DNA of 64,000 bases from Burkholderiales bacterium (lineage in GTDB: Bacteria; Pseudomonadota; Gammaproteobacteria; Burkholderiales; SG8-39): the NCBI GenBank assembly GCA_017880775.1, contig JADGRQ010000004.1:124001-188000 (forward strand). Reading direction: 5' to 3'. Of the stretch, positions 1 to 9,280 are shown one piece after another. Positions within the stretch are counted from its first letter, which is position 1; each line of letters begins with the position of its first letter. The notes below the pieces were generated by a model that worked only from the letters and a program-made list of their open reading frames with translations, did no database searches and had not been told where the DNA came from. The translations under genes and the position numbers were made by a program.

Positions 1-81
1 CGCCTGCGCCACACTGGAAGTGAACATCTCGAGTCCGACGTTTACGACACCGAGCGTGTCGTGCAGCAGGTCGTGCTTCAT
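1..81 (-). CDS. DUF1116 protein, N-terminal 27 codons (cut by window edge)
   Basis: The reverse strand opens an ATG at 81-79 and stays open to the window edge, giving 27 residues that include LGVVNVGLEMF. That segment matches the conserved start of DUF1116 proteins (YlbE, recently called AllG), a subunit of oxamate carbamoyltransferase in E. coli. The ATG overlaps the TGA of the upstream DUF2877 gene (ATGA), so the two are translationally coupled. Order FdrA, carbamate kinase, DUF2877, DUF1116 is that expected of the cluster, which supports the call although only a fragment is visible. Confidence 0.7.
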   Translation of the reverse strand, partial: MKHDLLHDTLGVVNVGLEMFTSSVAQA

Positions 82-884
82 GCCCGATTCCCTGAGAGAT
101 CGGCGGTCACGCCGATCACGAATCCGGTCAGCATGTCCCATCCCGACGAATGCCCGAGCGCGGCGAGCGTGCGCGCGGCATCGATCGCCGCCGCATCATC
201 ATCCGCAATCAGCGCGTCGGCCAGCGCGTGCAGCGATTCGAAGCTCGCGCCGGCGACCAGGTCTGCCAGCAGCGCCGCGCTGATCGCGTGACTTGCGCTC
301 TGCGCCTCACGCACCAGGCGCTCGCCGATTGCGCGCCAGCGCGGGTCGCGGGACACGAGCCTGCGGCCGAACAGCGCTCCGCCGCACAGATCGTCGCCGG
401 AAGGCGTCAACCCTGCTCCCAACCCGAGCAGCGCGCGCGAGGCCGAATGGACCGCACCCGCATCGTCCGCCCGGTATGCGGCGGCGAGCGCCTCCACCCG
501 GTCGATCGCGTGGTCGAGCGGAAACTCAGGCCTGCGGCCGACCAGCAGTGCGCCGAAGCCACGCGGCTCGCCCAGGCTGGAGAGCGACTCCACCAGCCGC
601 CGGCACGCTCCTGCGACGGATGCAGCGCGCGCCACTGGCGGCAACGCAGCCCTCCAGGCAGGGCGCGGCAGCGATTCGAACGACGCGACCCGGCCGCGCA
701 AGACCGGCGCCGCAGTCAGCACGGCGCGCGGATGGCGCGCCGGCAGCTTCGATCCCACCCAGATGATCTCGCCTGCCGCGTCGAAATACGGCGCATCGGG
801 AAACGCCGCCAGCGGATGCGCAACACCGCCGCTCGCCTTGAGCGCGGCGTGCGCCTTGACGCCGATACTGACCACTGCGTTCAC
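78..884 (-). CDS. DUF2877 domain protein (YlbF/AllH-like)
   Basis: This 268-residue protein starts at a GTG that overlaps the stop of the carbamate kinase gene (GTGA). A central glycine-rich stretch, GLGAGLTPSGDDLCGG, is the hallmark of DUF2877 and probably a ligand loop. In E. coli the homologue YlbF (AllH) is one of three proteins needed for oxamate carbamoyltransferase, which converts oxalurate and phosphate to oxamate and carbamoyl phosphate. No signal peptide or membrane segment is visible, so it should be cytosolic. The operon context (FdrA and carbamate kinase upstream, DUF1116 downstream) supports the same role here; that functional transfer is inference. A longer open frame upstream is only the antisense or frame shadow of the kinase gene. 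Confidence 0.85.
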   Translation of the reverse strand: MNAVVSIGVKAHAALKASGGVAHPLAAFPDAPYFDAAGEIIWVGSKLPARHPRAVLTAAPVLRGRVASFESLPRPAWRAALPPVARAASVAGACRRLVESLSSLGEPRGFGALLVGRRPEFPLDHAIDRVEALAAAYRADDAGAVHSASRALLGLGAGLTPSGDDLCGGALFGRRLVSRDPRWRAIGERLVREAQSASHAISAALLADLVAGASFESLHALADALIADDDAAAIDAARTLAALGHSSGWDMLTGFVIGVTADLSGNRA

Positions 885-1831
885 GGGACAATCTCCGTAC
901 CGGCATTTCCCGCGAGCGCGGCTTCGAGCTTTTCGAGCGAGGTGATTACCGTTCGCGGGCCGCCGCGTTCCATGAAGCGCAGCGCCGCCGTGATTTTCGG
1001 TCCCATGCTGCCGGGCGGAAACTGCCCTTCCGCGAGATGCTTTCGCGCCTCCGCCGCGCAGATGCGACTGACGAACTTCTGCGTCGGTTTGCCGAAGTCG
1101 ATCGCGACGCGCTCGACGCCGGTGAGCATCACCAGCGCTCCCGCGCCCACATCCGCCGCGAGCAGCGCGCCGGTCATGTCCTTGTCGATCACCGCCGGCA
1201 CGCCGCGATGGCAGCCGCGCTCGTCGCGCACCACCGGGATCCCGCCGCCGCCGGCCGCGATCGGGATCACCCCTGCCGCCAGCAGTGCAAGGATCGCCGG
1301 CGAATCGACAATCCCGAGCGGCTCGGGCGACGGCACCACGCGGCGATAGCCGCGCCCGGAATCCTCGGCGAAATCCCACCCGGTCTGCGCCGCGATGCTC
1401 TCGGCGTCCGCCTTGGAAAAGAACTTTCCGATCGGCTTCGTCGGATGGGTGAATGCCGGGTCGCGAGGATCGACCTCGACCTCGGTCACGATCGTGGAAA
1501 CCGTCTCGGTCATCCCGTGCAGCGCCAGCGCATTGGCCAGGCTCTGCTGCAGCATGTAGCCCATGCCCCCCTGCGAGTGCGCGACGCAGACATCCATCGG
1601 CATCGGCACCAGTTCGCGCGCGGTGCGCGCCATGCGAAACAGGATGTTGCCGACCACCGGCCCGTTTCCATGCGTGATCACCACGCGGTAGCCAGCCTTG
1701 ATGACCGCGACGAGGTGCTCGCACGCGGCGGCCATGATGTCGAGCTGTTCCTCGGCCGTGCCTTTGATCGAGGGCGGATAGACCGCGTTGCCGCCGAAAG
1801 CAACCACGATCCGTTTCGCGTCGAATTGCAT
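881..1831 (-). CDS. arcC: Carbamate kinase
   Basis: The 316-residue protein has the amino acid kinase fold: an N-terminal VVAFGGNAV nucleotide/phosphate loop, THGNGPVVGN near residue 54, and AAGGGGIPVV before the ADP-binding half. Length fits the family (about 310). It converts carbamoyl phosphate and ADP to ATP, ammonia and CO2. Here it would harvest ATP from carbamoyl phosphate released by the FdrA/DUF2877/DUF1116 proteins encoded on either side. It starts 14 bases after the FdrA stop and overlaps the next gene by four bases. E. coli has the same arrangement with YbcF (AllK), so this is a catabolic rather than arginine-deiminase kinase; no arginine deiminase gene is near. Confidence 0.93.
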   Translation of the reverse strand: MQFDAKRIVVAFGGNAVYPPSIKGTAEEQLDIMAAACEHLVAVIKAGYRVVITHGNGPVVGNILFRMARTARELVPMPMDVCVAHSQGGMGYMLQQSLANALALHGMTETVSTIVTEVEVDPRDPAFTHPTKPIGKFFSKADAESIAAQTGWDFAEDSGRGYRRVVPSPEPLGIVDSPAILALLAAGVIPIAAGGGGIPVVRDERGCHRGVPAVIDKDMTGALLAADVGAGALVMLTGVERVAIDFGKPTQKFVSRICAAEARKHLAEGQFPPGSMGPKITAALRFMERGGPRTVITSLEKLEAALAGNAGTEIVP

Positions 1832-1845
1832 CGTCGGGGGAGCGA

Positions 1846-3354
1846 TCAGCGATTGGCGGCGACGCGCGCGGCCAACCGCGCCGCGGCCGTAGAGGTCGGC
1901 GCGAGCAGCATGCCGGCGTCGCGCAAGCTTGCGACCTGCCCGGCAAGACCCTGCGGATCGCCGTCAGTGCCGCAGACGAATCCGAGCACGATCAGCTTGC
2001 GCTTCTCCGTGGCCGCGATGGCGCGCGCCTCACGCACCGCGGGCGCGAGCTCGCCAGCCGGGTCGGGATGCGCGCCATAACCAAGCACCACGTCGAGCAC
2101 GATCACGGCGACCGACGGGTTCTTCGCCTCTTCGAGCAGACGCGCGGTGCGCGCGGAAAAATCGATCATCGGGTGCGGCCGGCCTACGGTGAACTCGTCC
2201 GCGCCGAGGTCGATCGCCGTGTGCTCGCGGCTCGGCGCGCCACGCGGCAGTGCGTATTCCTTGTCTACCGGTACATTCGACCACGTCGTAATGCCGGCAT
2301 CGTTGAGTATCAGCTGGGCCTCGGTACAGTACGTGCCACCCGAGTAGAGGCCGCGCATGAAGCCTTGCGCAGGCGCGAGCGCTGCGGGCTCCGCGCAGGC
2401 GCGGGGCGTCTCGCCGCGCGCCACCGCGACCGCGGTCGCCGCGGCTTCTTCGAGCGTCGCGACCGGATGGATGTTGCCGCCGCCCGCAAGCTTCGCACCG
2501 AGGAACAGCACGACCACCGGCTTGCCGCAGGCGCGTGCCGCGCGGAGCGAGCGCGCCGCCACAGACGGCGCAGGCGGCTTGCTGACAATCACGATCACGC
2601 GTGTGTCCGAATCGCGCGCAAGCAGGTCGAGGCCCGCGAGCAGCGTCGTGCCGCCGACCTCCTCGCAGACGTCGCGACTGCCGGTGCCGAGCGCATGCGA
2701 AACGCCCTCCCCCAGTTCGTGGATACGCACGCTGACTTCCTGGATACCGGTGCCCGACGCACCGACGAGCCCGATCGAGCCGCGGCGCACCGCATTCGCG
2801 AACCCGAGCGGCACACCGTCGATGATCGCCGTGCCGCAGTCAGGGCCCATCACCAGCAGGCCCTTCTTCGCAGCGAGACGCTTCACCGCCTGCTCCTCGG
2901 CGAGCGGCACGTTGTCGCTGAACAGGAACACGTGCAGCCCGCACTTGAGCGCCTTCAGCGCTTCGGCGCCGGCGTAGGGCCCCGGCACGGAAATCTGCGC
3001 AAGCGTCGCGCCCGCAAGCCGCCCGAGACCCATCGCGATCGAGCGCGGCGCGATCTCCGTGCGCTCGCCGGCGGCCGCGCTGCCACGCCCCGCGAGTTGC
3101 TCGTCGATCTCTGCGAGCGACGGCGCGAGTGCCGCCTGCTGACCCTCGACGAGGATCATCAGGTCCGCCGGCGCGGCCTCTGCGATCTCCGGGGCGAGCA
3201 GGCCGGCCTGAACCAGGATGTCCTTGTTTGCCGGCGTCCCCATCAGCAGCGATACGCGCGTGACGCCGTCGCGCGCGGCGACGGACTGCGCGACGCGCAT
3301 CAGCACGACGGAGTCCTTGTAGAAATTCTTCTTGACGATCGCTGCGATCTGCAC
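1846..3354 (-). CDS. fdrA: FdrA-family acyl-CoA-synthetase-like protein (AllF)
   Basis: This 502-residue protein begins with QIAAIVKKNFYKDSVVLMR, typical of FdrA. It carries two Rossmann-like CoA-ligase modules, with GLVGASGTGIQE near residue 195 and a C-terminal succinyl-CoA-synthetase-like half (VLDVVLGYGAHPDP). The FdrA fold resembles succinyl-CoA synthetase with a phosphohistidine loop, but in E. coli it acts with YlbE and YlbF as oxamate carbamoyltransferase. It is the first gene of the minus-strand cluster. The start is a GTG preceded by a GGAAG ribosome site; no better ATG lies downstream before conserved sequence. Expected to be cytosolic. Confidence 0.9.
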   Translation of the reverse strand: MQIAAIVKKNFYKDSVVLMRVAQSVAARDGVTRVSLLMGTPANKDILVQAGLLAPEIAEAAPADLMILVEGQQAALAPSLAEIDEQLAGRGSAAAGERTEIAPRSIAMGLGRLAGATLAQISVPGPYAGAEALKALKCGLHVFLFSDNVPLAEEQAVKRLAAKKGLLVMGPDCGTAIIDGVPLGFANAVRRGSIGLVGASGTGIQEVSVRIHELGEGVSHALGTGSRDVCEEVGGTTLLAGLDLLARDSDTRVIVIVSKPPAPSVAARSLRAARACGKPVVVLFLGAKLAGGGNIHPVATLEEAAATAVAVARGETPRACAEPAALAPAQGFMRGLYSGGTYCTEAQLILNDAGITTWSNVPVDKEYALPRGAPSREHTAIDLGADEFTVGRPHPMIDFSARTARLLEEAKNPSVAVIVLDVVLGYGAHPDPAGELAPAVREARAIAATEKRKLIVLGFVCGTDGDPQGLAGQVASLRDAGMLLAPTSTAAARLAARVAANR

Positions 3355-3428
3355 GACGAGCTTCCAGGGCGTCGAGTCTAGCAGGGTGTCGCTGTGGCGC
3401 CACCGCCGCCCGGGCCTACAATGCGCTC

Positions 3429-4244
3429 ATGACCGAATCCGCGCGTCGCTCCGTCAAGTCCTACAGCAACCAGGGGTTCCTGAACAGCAAGGACGCGCGC
3501 GTGCTGCGCATCCTGGCGGAATATCTCGAGCCGAAAAGCCGGTTCGAACGCCTCAAAGTTGACGACACCATCGTGTTCATGGGCTCGGCGCGCATCCTGC
3601 CGAGCGATCAGGCCGGCGACGCATTGCGCAAGGCCGAGGAAGACGGCGGCGACCTCGAGAGCGCGCGCATGGGCGTAACGATGTCGGCCTACTACGAAGC
3701 CGCGCGCGGGCTGGCCTTCCGCCTGACCCAGTGGTCCAAGAATCTCGACTTGAAGGAGCGCCGCTTCGTCGTGTGCACCGGCGGCGGCCCCGGGATCATG
3801 GAAGCGGCCAACCGCGGTGCGGCGGAGGCGAGCGGATTGAATGTGGGACTGACCATCTCCATCCCGATCGAGGAGTTCGACAACCAGTACGTGACGCGCG
3901 AGCTCGCGTTCCACTTCCACTATTTCTTCATGCGCAAGTTCTGGTTCGCCTACCTCGCGAAGGCGGTGATCGTGTTCCCGGGCGGTTTCGGCACGCTCGA
4001 CGAACTGTTCGAGCTGCTGACGCTGGTGCAGACGAAAAAGATGCGCAAGGCGATGCCGATCGTGCTGTTCGGCACTGAATATTGGCGGGAAGTCGTCGAC
4101 TTCGACGCGCTGGTGCGCCACGGCACCATCAGCGCGCCCGACCTCGCGCTGGTGCACCGCACCGATTCCGTGGACGATGCCTATGACTGGATCGTCCGGC
4201 AACTCTTCGAGCACGCGCTCGGTCAACCGGGCCCGACGCTATGA
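3429..4244 (+). CDS. LOG-family Rossmann-fold protein (TIGR00730-like)
   Basis: The 271-residue protein contains CTGGGPGIMEAANRG (residues 116-130) and PGGFGTLDE (184-192), the two signature motifs of the LOG / 'possible lysine decarboxylase' family. The family includes cytokinin-activating phosphoribohydrolases and nucleotide 5'-monophosphate nucleosidases. It is longer than minimal LOG proteins (about 190) because of an N-terminal extension of about 50 residues. Substrate cannot be told from sequence. Its stop overlaps the start of the downstream methyltransferase (ATGA), so the two are co-translated. It diverges from fdrA across a 74-base gap that must hold both promoters. Confidence 0.88.
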   Translation: MTESARRSVKSYSNQGFLNSKDARVLRILAEYLEPKSRFERLKVDDTIVFMGSARILPSDQAGDALRKAEEDGGDLESARMGVTMSAYYEAARGLAFRLTQWSKNLDLKERRFVVCTGGGPGIMEAANRGAAEASGLNVGLTISIPIEEFDNQYVTRELAFHFHYFFMRKFWFAYLAKAVIVFPGGFGTLDELFELLTLVQTKKMRKAMPIVLFGTEYWREVVDFDALVRHGTISAPDLALVHRTDSVDDAYDWIVRQLFEHALGQPGPTL

Positions 4245-4903
4245 CTTCGAAAACGCTGCAACTGACCGATCGGCTGCACGCCTACCTGCTCGCCAACTCG
4301 CTGCGCGAAACGCCGGTGCAGCGGCGCTTGCGCGCCGCCACGCGGCGCCTGCCGAGGGCAAGCATGCAGATCGGGCCCGAGCAGGGCATGTTCATGCAGC
4401 TCCTCGTGAAGCTCATGCGCGCCAAACGCATCGTCGAAGTCGGCACATTCACCGGCTACAGTTCGCTCGCCATGGCTCTCGCGCTGCCGCCCGGCGGGCG
4501 CATCGTCTGTTGCGATGTGAGCGTAGCCTGGACCGCAATCGCGCGCCGGCACTGGAAATTGGCCGGCGTGGAGAAGAAGATCAGTTTGCGCATCGCGCCC
4601 GCGCTCGAAACGCTCGATGCGCTGCTCGCGCGAGGGCACGCGGGCCGTTACGACTTCGCCTTCATCGACGCCGACAAGTCGAACTACGCGAATTACTACG
4701 AGCGCTGCCTGAAGCTGGTGCGTCGCGGCGGGCTGATCGCGGCGGACAACACGCTCTGGGGCGGCAGCGTCGCCGACCTGCGCGAGAACGACAAGGACAC
4801 GCGCGCGATCCGCGCGTTCAACCGCAAGCTGCACCGCGACCGGCGCATCGAGCTTGCGCTGCTGCCGATCGGCGACGGCCTCACGCTGGCGCTGAAGCGC
4901 TGA
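4241..4903 (+). CDS. SAM-dependent O-methyltransferase (CCoAOMT type)
   Basis: The 220-residue protein has VEVGTFTGYSSLAMA (motif I, SAM binding) near residue 66, CCDVS after beta strand 2, and a DFAFIDADKSNYANYY segment holding the metal-binding Asp of the caffeoyl-CoA O-methyltransferase family. Bacterial members methylate catechol-like hydroxyls with a divalent cation. Length matches the family (about 220). It overlaps the LOG-family gene by four bases, and its 3' end overlaps the oppositely oriented M20 peptidase gene by 23 bases. The natural substrate is unknown. Confidence 0.92.
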   Translation: MTSKTLQLTDRLHAYLLANSLRETPVQRRLRAATRRLPRASMQIGPEQGMFMQLLVKLMRAKRIVEVGTFTGYSSLAMALALPPGGRIVCCDVSVAWTAIARRHWKLAGVEKKISLRIAPALETLDALLARGHAGRYDFAFIDADKSNYANYYERCLKLVRRGGLIAADNTLWGGSVADLRENDKDTRAIRAFNRKLHRDRRIELALLPIGDGLTLALKR

Positions 4904-6065
4904 TCGGCAGCGCGCCGCGCTCGGCGATGGTGTCGATTAGCGCGCCGAAGATCGCGCCGCGTTCGGCCAGGCTCGCAATCACGATCTTCTCGCGACGGCT
5001 GCAGGTATCGAAACATACCGGTCCAAGACCGTCGAGCGTGGGCAGTCCCATCGCGCCGGCAAAGCTGCCGTCCGATCCTCCGCTCGATACGACCGGCGAA
5101 ATCGGCGCGCCGATCTCTCCCGCGAAGCGCTCGGCGTGCGCGTACAGCGCCCTGCCCGACGATTCCGGAAACACCGGTCGCGTCCATCCGCCTTCTACGC
5201 GAACCGTTACGCGCGCATCGCCGGTATCGGAGAGGATCGCCTTGACGCTCTCCTCCATCGCCGCGACATCCTCGGGCAGCGCCGCGCGGATGTCGACATG
5301 CAGTTCCGCTTCGTGCGGGACGACCTGGCGCGCCGCGCCGCCCCGCAGGATCCCTACATTGACGATCCGGTTGCGCGCCGCGTCGGTCAGGGCTTCGAGC
5401 GCGAGCGTCGCGCGCGCGGCGGCACGCACTGCGCTCGCGCCTTCGGCGTGATTGACCGCGGCATGCGCCGAGCGCCCGGTGTAGAACGCCCGCAGCGCGC
5501 CCACCGCCCGGCGTCCCACCACCACGCCTCCATTTGCGCGCGTCGGTTCGAGCACCAGCACCGCATCGGCGTCGCGGCAACCGTCTTCGATCCATTGCCG
5601 AGATCCCGGCGAGCCGAGCTCCTCATCGGGCACCAGCATCATCATGAGTTCCGCGGGTAACTTTCTTTTTGCGCGCAACAGCGCATCGACCGCAAACCAC
5701 GCCATCGCGAGGCCGCCCTTCATGTCGCCGACGCCCGGACCGTAGGCATATTCGCCGTCCTGGCTGAAGGTCCAGCCGGGCTGGCTGCCCGCCGGCCACA
5801 CTGTATCGGCATGGCCGAGGATTACCAGCTTGCCGCGCCCGCCGCCTTTGCGGTGAAACGAGCGCTGCGCTCCACGTGCCTCGAGCGGACGCGTGCGCTC
5901 TTCAAACCCGAGCGACTTCCAGCGCGCGCCATAGACTTCGCCGACCCGCGCGACGTTCCCGGCATCGTAGGAACCGCTTTCGATCGCGACCAGTTCGGCG
6001 GTCAGCGCGAGCATGTCCGCGGTGCGCGGGCGAAGGGAGGCGAGCAAATCCGTGCAAATGGTCAT
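4881..6065 (-). CDS. M20 family metallopeptidase (carboxypeptidase G2-like)
   Basis: The 394-residue protein shows the M20 zinc-ligand motifs in order: GHADTVWPAG, GVGDMKGGLAM, and PDEELGSPGS with the catalytic Glu, followed by a dimerization domain and a C-terminal VVSSGGSDGS segment. This set fits glutamate carboxypeptidase / ArgE-DapE-type hydrolases that cleave an amide to release a carboxylate. There is no obvious signal peptide, whereas Pseudomonas CPG2 is exported, so the cytosolic form is more likely. It stands alone, convergent with the methyltransferase gene. Start at the ATG at 6065; substrate not assignable. Confidence 0.9.
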   Translation of the reverse strand: MTICTDLLASLRPRTADMLALTAELVAIESGSYDAGNVARVGEVYGARWKSLGFEERTRPLEARGAQRSFHRKGGGRGKLVILGHADTVWPAGSQPGWTFSQDGEYAYGPGVGDMKGGLAMAWFAVDALLRAKRKLPAELMMMLVPDEELGSPGSRQWIEDGCRDADAVLVLEPTRANGGVVVGRRAVGALRAFYTGRSAHAAVNHAEGASAVRAAARATLALEALTDAARNRIVNVGILRGGAARQVVPHEAELHVDIRAALPEDVAAMEESVKAILSDTGDARVTVRVEGGWTRPVFPESSGRALYAHAERFAGEIGAPISPVVSSGGSDGSFAGAMGLPTLDGLGPVCFDTCSRREKIVIASLAERGAIFGALIDTIAERGALPISASAPA

Positions 6066-6072
6066 GGGAATG

Positions 6073-6348
6073 TCACTGCACCTTGCTCAGTCGCTCAGCC
6101 ATGCGCGTTTGCCACCCCGGACCCGTCGCCTTCCAGCGTTCGATGACGTCAGCCGGCAAGCGCAGAGAGATCAACCTGCGGGGATTTGGCGAAAAGGGCC
6201 TTCCGCCTTTGTTGATTTTCGCACGGGCGAGCATCTCTTCGGTCAACTCGGGGAGTTCTTTGTACTCCTCGGGCTTCACCGAATGAGCATCGACGCGCGC
6301 AAGGTCAGATTTCAAGGAGCGGCGCGATGCGGGCTTGTTCGCGTTCAT
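6073..6348 (-). CDS. brnA: BrnA-like antitoxin
   Basis: The 91-residue protein ends in RRLISLRLPADVIERWKATG and then GPGWQTRMAERL, the ribbon-helix-helix region typical of BrnA antitoxins, which bind DNA and neutralise the RNase BrnT. The N-terminal half is basic and variable, as expected. The ATG lies inside the 3' end of a short frame that encodes a BrnT-like C-terminus, the normal BrnT-BrnA overlap, but the toxin upstream is no longer complete. The antitoxin therefore seems to be an orphan; whether it still regulates its own promoter is unknown. Its stop is just downstream of the M20 gene start on the same strand. Confidence 0.8.
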   Translation of the reverse strand: MNANKPASRRSLKSDLARVDAHSVKPEEYKELPELTEEMLARAKINKGGRPFSPNPRRLISLRLPADVIERWKATGPGWQTRMAERLSKVQ

Positions 6349-6493
6349 TGGCTTTCCTCATGCTGTGCGCTTTACCGGGCCGAATGTGATCCGCATAGGT
6401 TATTGTATCTACAACAACCGTCTGAAGCAAGTCACAGCGCATTCCCGGCAACAAGCGTCGTATCTCAGTTGCCAAGCGGAATGTGGCACGCAA
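6305..6493 (-). pseudogene. Truncated BrnT toxin remnant
   Basis: A 62-residue frame ends in ADHIRPGKAHSMRKANEREQ. The last part matches the conserved BrnT C-terminus (usually IRxISMRKANERE), with what looks like a three-residue insertion. The catalytic N-terminal half of BrnT (about 50 residues) is absent, because the frame runs into the end of the ABC transporter ATPase gene at 6465. Overlap with brnA is as in intact BrnTA operons. I read this as a decayed toxin; that the ORF is translated at all is doubtful. Confidence 0.6.
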
Positions 6494-8432
6494 TCCGATG
6501 CCCGGGCGAGGGTTCGATCACGGGCGGCGTCTCACTCTCGCAAATCGCGCCGATCTTGCGCGGGCAGCGGTGCTGGAAGCGGCATCCGCGCACGTGCCGG
6601 CCCGATTCGACCGCGTCGCCGCGCAGTCGGATCCTCTGCACGCCGGATCCGCGCTCCACGTCCGGAATCGCCGAGAGCAGCGCCTCGGTGTACGGGTGGA
6701 ACGGCGGCCCCAGCACGTCATCCACCGGCCCTTCCTCCACGATCGCGCCGCGGTACATCACCGCGATCCGGTCTGCGATGTGCGCGATCACCGACAGGTC
6801 GTGCGAAATGAACAGATACGCCACGTTCAGCCGGTCGCGCAAATCGGCGAGCACATTGAGCACGTAGGCCTGCACCGACACGTCGAGCGCGGACACCGCT
6901 TCGTCGCAGACGATGAACTTCGGCGAGGTCGCGATCGCGCGAGCGATGCCGACGCGCTGTTTCTCCCCGCCGCTCAACTGGTGCGGATAGCGCGCGAGGT
7001 ACGCCGGCGAAAGCCGCACCATCTCGAGCAGTTCGACCACGCGTTTGCGCAGGTCGCCGCCGCTTGCGAGCCCGTGCAGCACCAGCGGCCTGCCGACGAT
7101 CGCCTCGACCGTCTTGCGCGGATTGAGCGAAGAGTCCGGGTTCTGGAAAATGATCTGGGCGTTACGCCGGTTCTCCTTTTGCGAACCGCCGTCGATGCCG
7201 ATCGTACCGGCGCTCGGCTCGATCAAGCCGATCAGCATGCGCCCGAGCGTGGACTTGCCGCAGCCGCTCTCGCCGACCAGCCCCAGCACTTCGCCCGGTG
7301 CGACCCGCAGCGTCACACCGTCGACGGCCTGTACGCGCGAGGAGTTGAACATCCCGCCCAACCGAAATTCCTTCGTCAGAGCATCGACATTGACCAGCGG
7401 CGGCGTCCCATCCGCTGCCGGGACGCGCACGGGCGCATCGTCCACCTGTTCGGCAGGCGCCTGCCACGCCGCGTCCGCAAGTTCCTCCGCCCGCCAGCAG
7501 CGCACATCTTTGTCCAGTACCTGCGGCTCGGTCTTGCACCGATCGACTGCAAAATGGCATCGCGGATGAAAAATACAGCCCGATGGTGGCGCGCTCAGAT
7601 CGGGAAACCGCCCGGGAATCGGCGCCAGACGATGCTTGCGCTCCGCGACGCGCGGCAGCGATGCGAGCAGCCCCTTCGTATACGGATGGCGCGGCTGCCG
7701 CAGCACCGATTCGGCGGATCCGGTTTCCACCACGCGGCCGGCATAGAGCACGCACACGTCGTCGCAGATGCGCGCGACCACGCCCAGGTTGTGCGTGATG
7801 TAGAGCATGCTCAAACCCCGGTCGCGCCGCAGCTTCTCCAGCAGATCGAGGATCTGCGCTTCGATGGTCACGTCGAGGGCGGTGGTCGGCTCGTCCAGCA
7901 CCAGCAGGTCCGGCGAGCAGGCGAGCGCAGTGGCGATCAGCGCGCGCTGCTTCATCCCGCCCGAGAGCTGGTGCGGATAGGCGAGCGCAACCTGCTGGGG
8001 GTTCGCGATGCCGACTTCGGCCAGCAGCCTGCGCACTTCTTCGCCAGCAGCGCCGTCCGACAGTCCCTTGTGCAGCGCGAGCGGCTCGGCGATCTGGCGG
8101 CCGACCGGAATCGACGGGTTGAGCGAGGCGAACGGATCCTGGAACACGATGCTGATGCGGTTTCCCCGCAACGCGCGCCGTTCGGCATCCGGCAGCGCGA
8201 ACAGCGACGCGCCCTTGAAGAGAATGTCCCCGCCCGCGATGCGCGCTTCCGGCGCGAGCAATCCGAGCACCGCCAGCGCGGTGGTGCTCTTGCCGGAGCC
8301 CGACTCGCCGACCACGCCGAGCGCGCGCCCTGCGCCCACCTCGAACGACACATCCTCCAGCGCGCCGAGCCAGCCGTCGCCTGCGGGATAATCGACGCAA
8401 AGCCTCGCGAGGCGCAGCACGGGTTGGCTCAT
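6465..8432 (-). CDS. Peptide-type ABC transporter, fused dual ATPase (DppDF-like)
   Basis: A 655-residue protein with two complete ABC domains. The first has Walker [10 protein letters not shown] near residue 43 and signature LSGGMKQR; the second has GESGCGKST near residue 380 and LSGGEKQR. Each domain ends in the oligopeptide-transporter C-terminal region with clustered cysteines (CIFHPRCHF and CRFQHRCPR), which in relatives can bind an iron-sulfur cluster. This is the single-chain version of DppD plus DppF/OppD plus OppF, energising import through the two permeases upstream. The ATG at 8432 overlaps the permease stop (ATGA); longer open frame upstream is a shadow of the permease gene. Confidence 0.93.
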   Translation of the reverse strand: MSQPVLRLARLCVDYPAGDGWLGALEDVSFEVGAGRALGVVGESGSGKSTTALAVLGLLAPEARIAGGDILFKGASLFALPDAERRALRGNRISIVFQDPFASLNPSIPVGRQIAEPLALHKGLSDGAAGEEVRRLLAEVGIANPQQVALAYPHQLSGGMKQRALIATALACSPDLLVLDEPTTALDVTIEAQILDLLEKLRRDRGLSMLYITHNLGVVARICDDVCVLYAGRVVETGSAESVLRQPRHPYTKGLLASLPRVAERKHRLAPIPGRFPDLSAPPSGCIFHPRCHFAVDRCKTEPQVLDKDVRCWRAEELADAAWQAPAEQVDDAPVRVPAADGTPPLVNVDALTKEFRLGGMFNSSRVQAVDGVTLRVAPGEVLGLVGESGCGKSTLGRMLIGLIEPSAGTIGIDGGSQKENRRNAQIIFQNPDSSLNPRKTVEAIVGRPLVLHGLASGGDLRKRVVELLEMVRLSPAYLARYPHQLSGGEKQRVGIARAIATSPKFIVCDEAVSALDVSVQAYVLNVLADLRDRLNVAYLFISHDLSVIAHIADRIAVMYRGAIVEEGPVDDVLGPPFHPYTEALLSAIPDVERGSGVQRIRLRGDAVESGRHVRGCRFQHRCPRKIGAICESETPPVIEPSPGHRIACHIPLGN

Positions 8433-9280
8433 CCGCGCCCCCGCTTCAGCCGCGGATCGAGCATCTCGCGCAGCCCGTCGCCCATCAGGTTCACCGCGAT
8501 TACCGTAACGCAGAGCACGAAACCGGGCGCGAGCGCCACCCACGGCGCGCTGTCGATGAAAGGTCGCGATTCCGCGATCATCAGACCCCAGTCCGATGCC
8601 GGCGGGTGCACACCCAGGCCGAGAAAGCTGAGCGCCGCGCCCAGCATGATGGCGAAGGTCACGCGCAGGGCCGATTCCACGATGATCGGCGGCCACGCGT
8701 TCGGCAGGATCTCGGCGCCGAGGATGTACCACGCACGCTCGCCCCGCGCCCGCGCGGCGAGCACGAATTCTTCCGAGGCCAGCTCCAGCGTGACGCCGCG
8801 GGTCAGGCGCACCATGATCGGCACATAGATGATGCCGACCGCGATTGCGGTTTTCCAGGGGTTCGGCGGCGTCATCGAAAGGATCAGGATGCCCATCAGG
8901 ATCGGCGGCACCGAGATCACCAGGTCGATGGTCCGCATGATGGTTTCGTCCACTTTGCCGCCGTAGTACCCCGCGGCGAGGCCGAGCGGCACGCCGACCA
9001 CCAGGCTGACCGAGGTTGCTCCGATGCCCATCAGCAGCGACAGCCGCCCGCCGTACAGCAGGCGCGAGAACACGTCGCGCCCGAACTCGTCGGTGCCCAG
9101 CCAGTGCGTGGCGTCGGGAGGCAGGAAGCGCGCCATGATGTCAATCCCGTCATAGGGAAACGGCGCGATGTGCGGGCCGAGCAGCGCGGCGACGACGACC
9201 GCGCCGAAAACGGATGCGCCGACGACGAAGCTAGCGGGCCAGCGCGTTGCCATAGCGGATGCGCGGATTGAAAAATGCAT
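8429..9280 (-). CDS. ABC transporter permease (DppC/OppC-like)
   Basis: This 283-residue membrane protein has an N-terminal anchor helix, the LGTDEFGRDVFSRL motif that precedes the transmembrane core in DppC/OppC proteins, and the EAA loop region (AARARGERAWYILGAEILPN) that docks on the ATPase. About six membrane segments are visible. It forms the inner-membrane channel with the DppB-like protein. The first ATG overlaps the upstream gene by 50 bases and has GGCGGA nine bases before it; an internal ATG at 9253 is an alternative start that shortens the protein by nine residues. Confidence 0.92.
   Translation of the reverse strand: MHFSIRASAMATRWPASFVVGASVFGAVVVAALLGPHIAPFPYDGIDIMARFLPPDATHWLGTDEFGRDVFSRLLYGGRLSLLMGIGATSVSLVVGVPLGLAAGYYGGKVDETIMRTIDLVISVPPILMGILILSMTPPNPWKTAIAVGIIYVPIMVRLTRGVTLELASEEFVLAARARGERAWYILGAEILPNAWPPIIVESALRVTFAIMLGAALSFLGLGVHPPASDWGLMIAESRPFIDSAPWVALAPGFVLCVTVIAVNLMGDGLREMLDPRLKRGRG

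Noticed and set aside
78-1946. 622-residue frame covering DUF2877 and more
   Set aside because: Only the DUF2877 part after the GTG at 884 is homologous; the rest is a shadow of the carbamate kinase gene.
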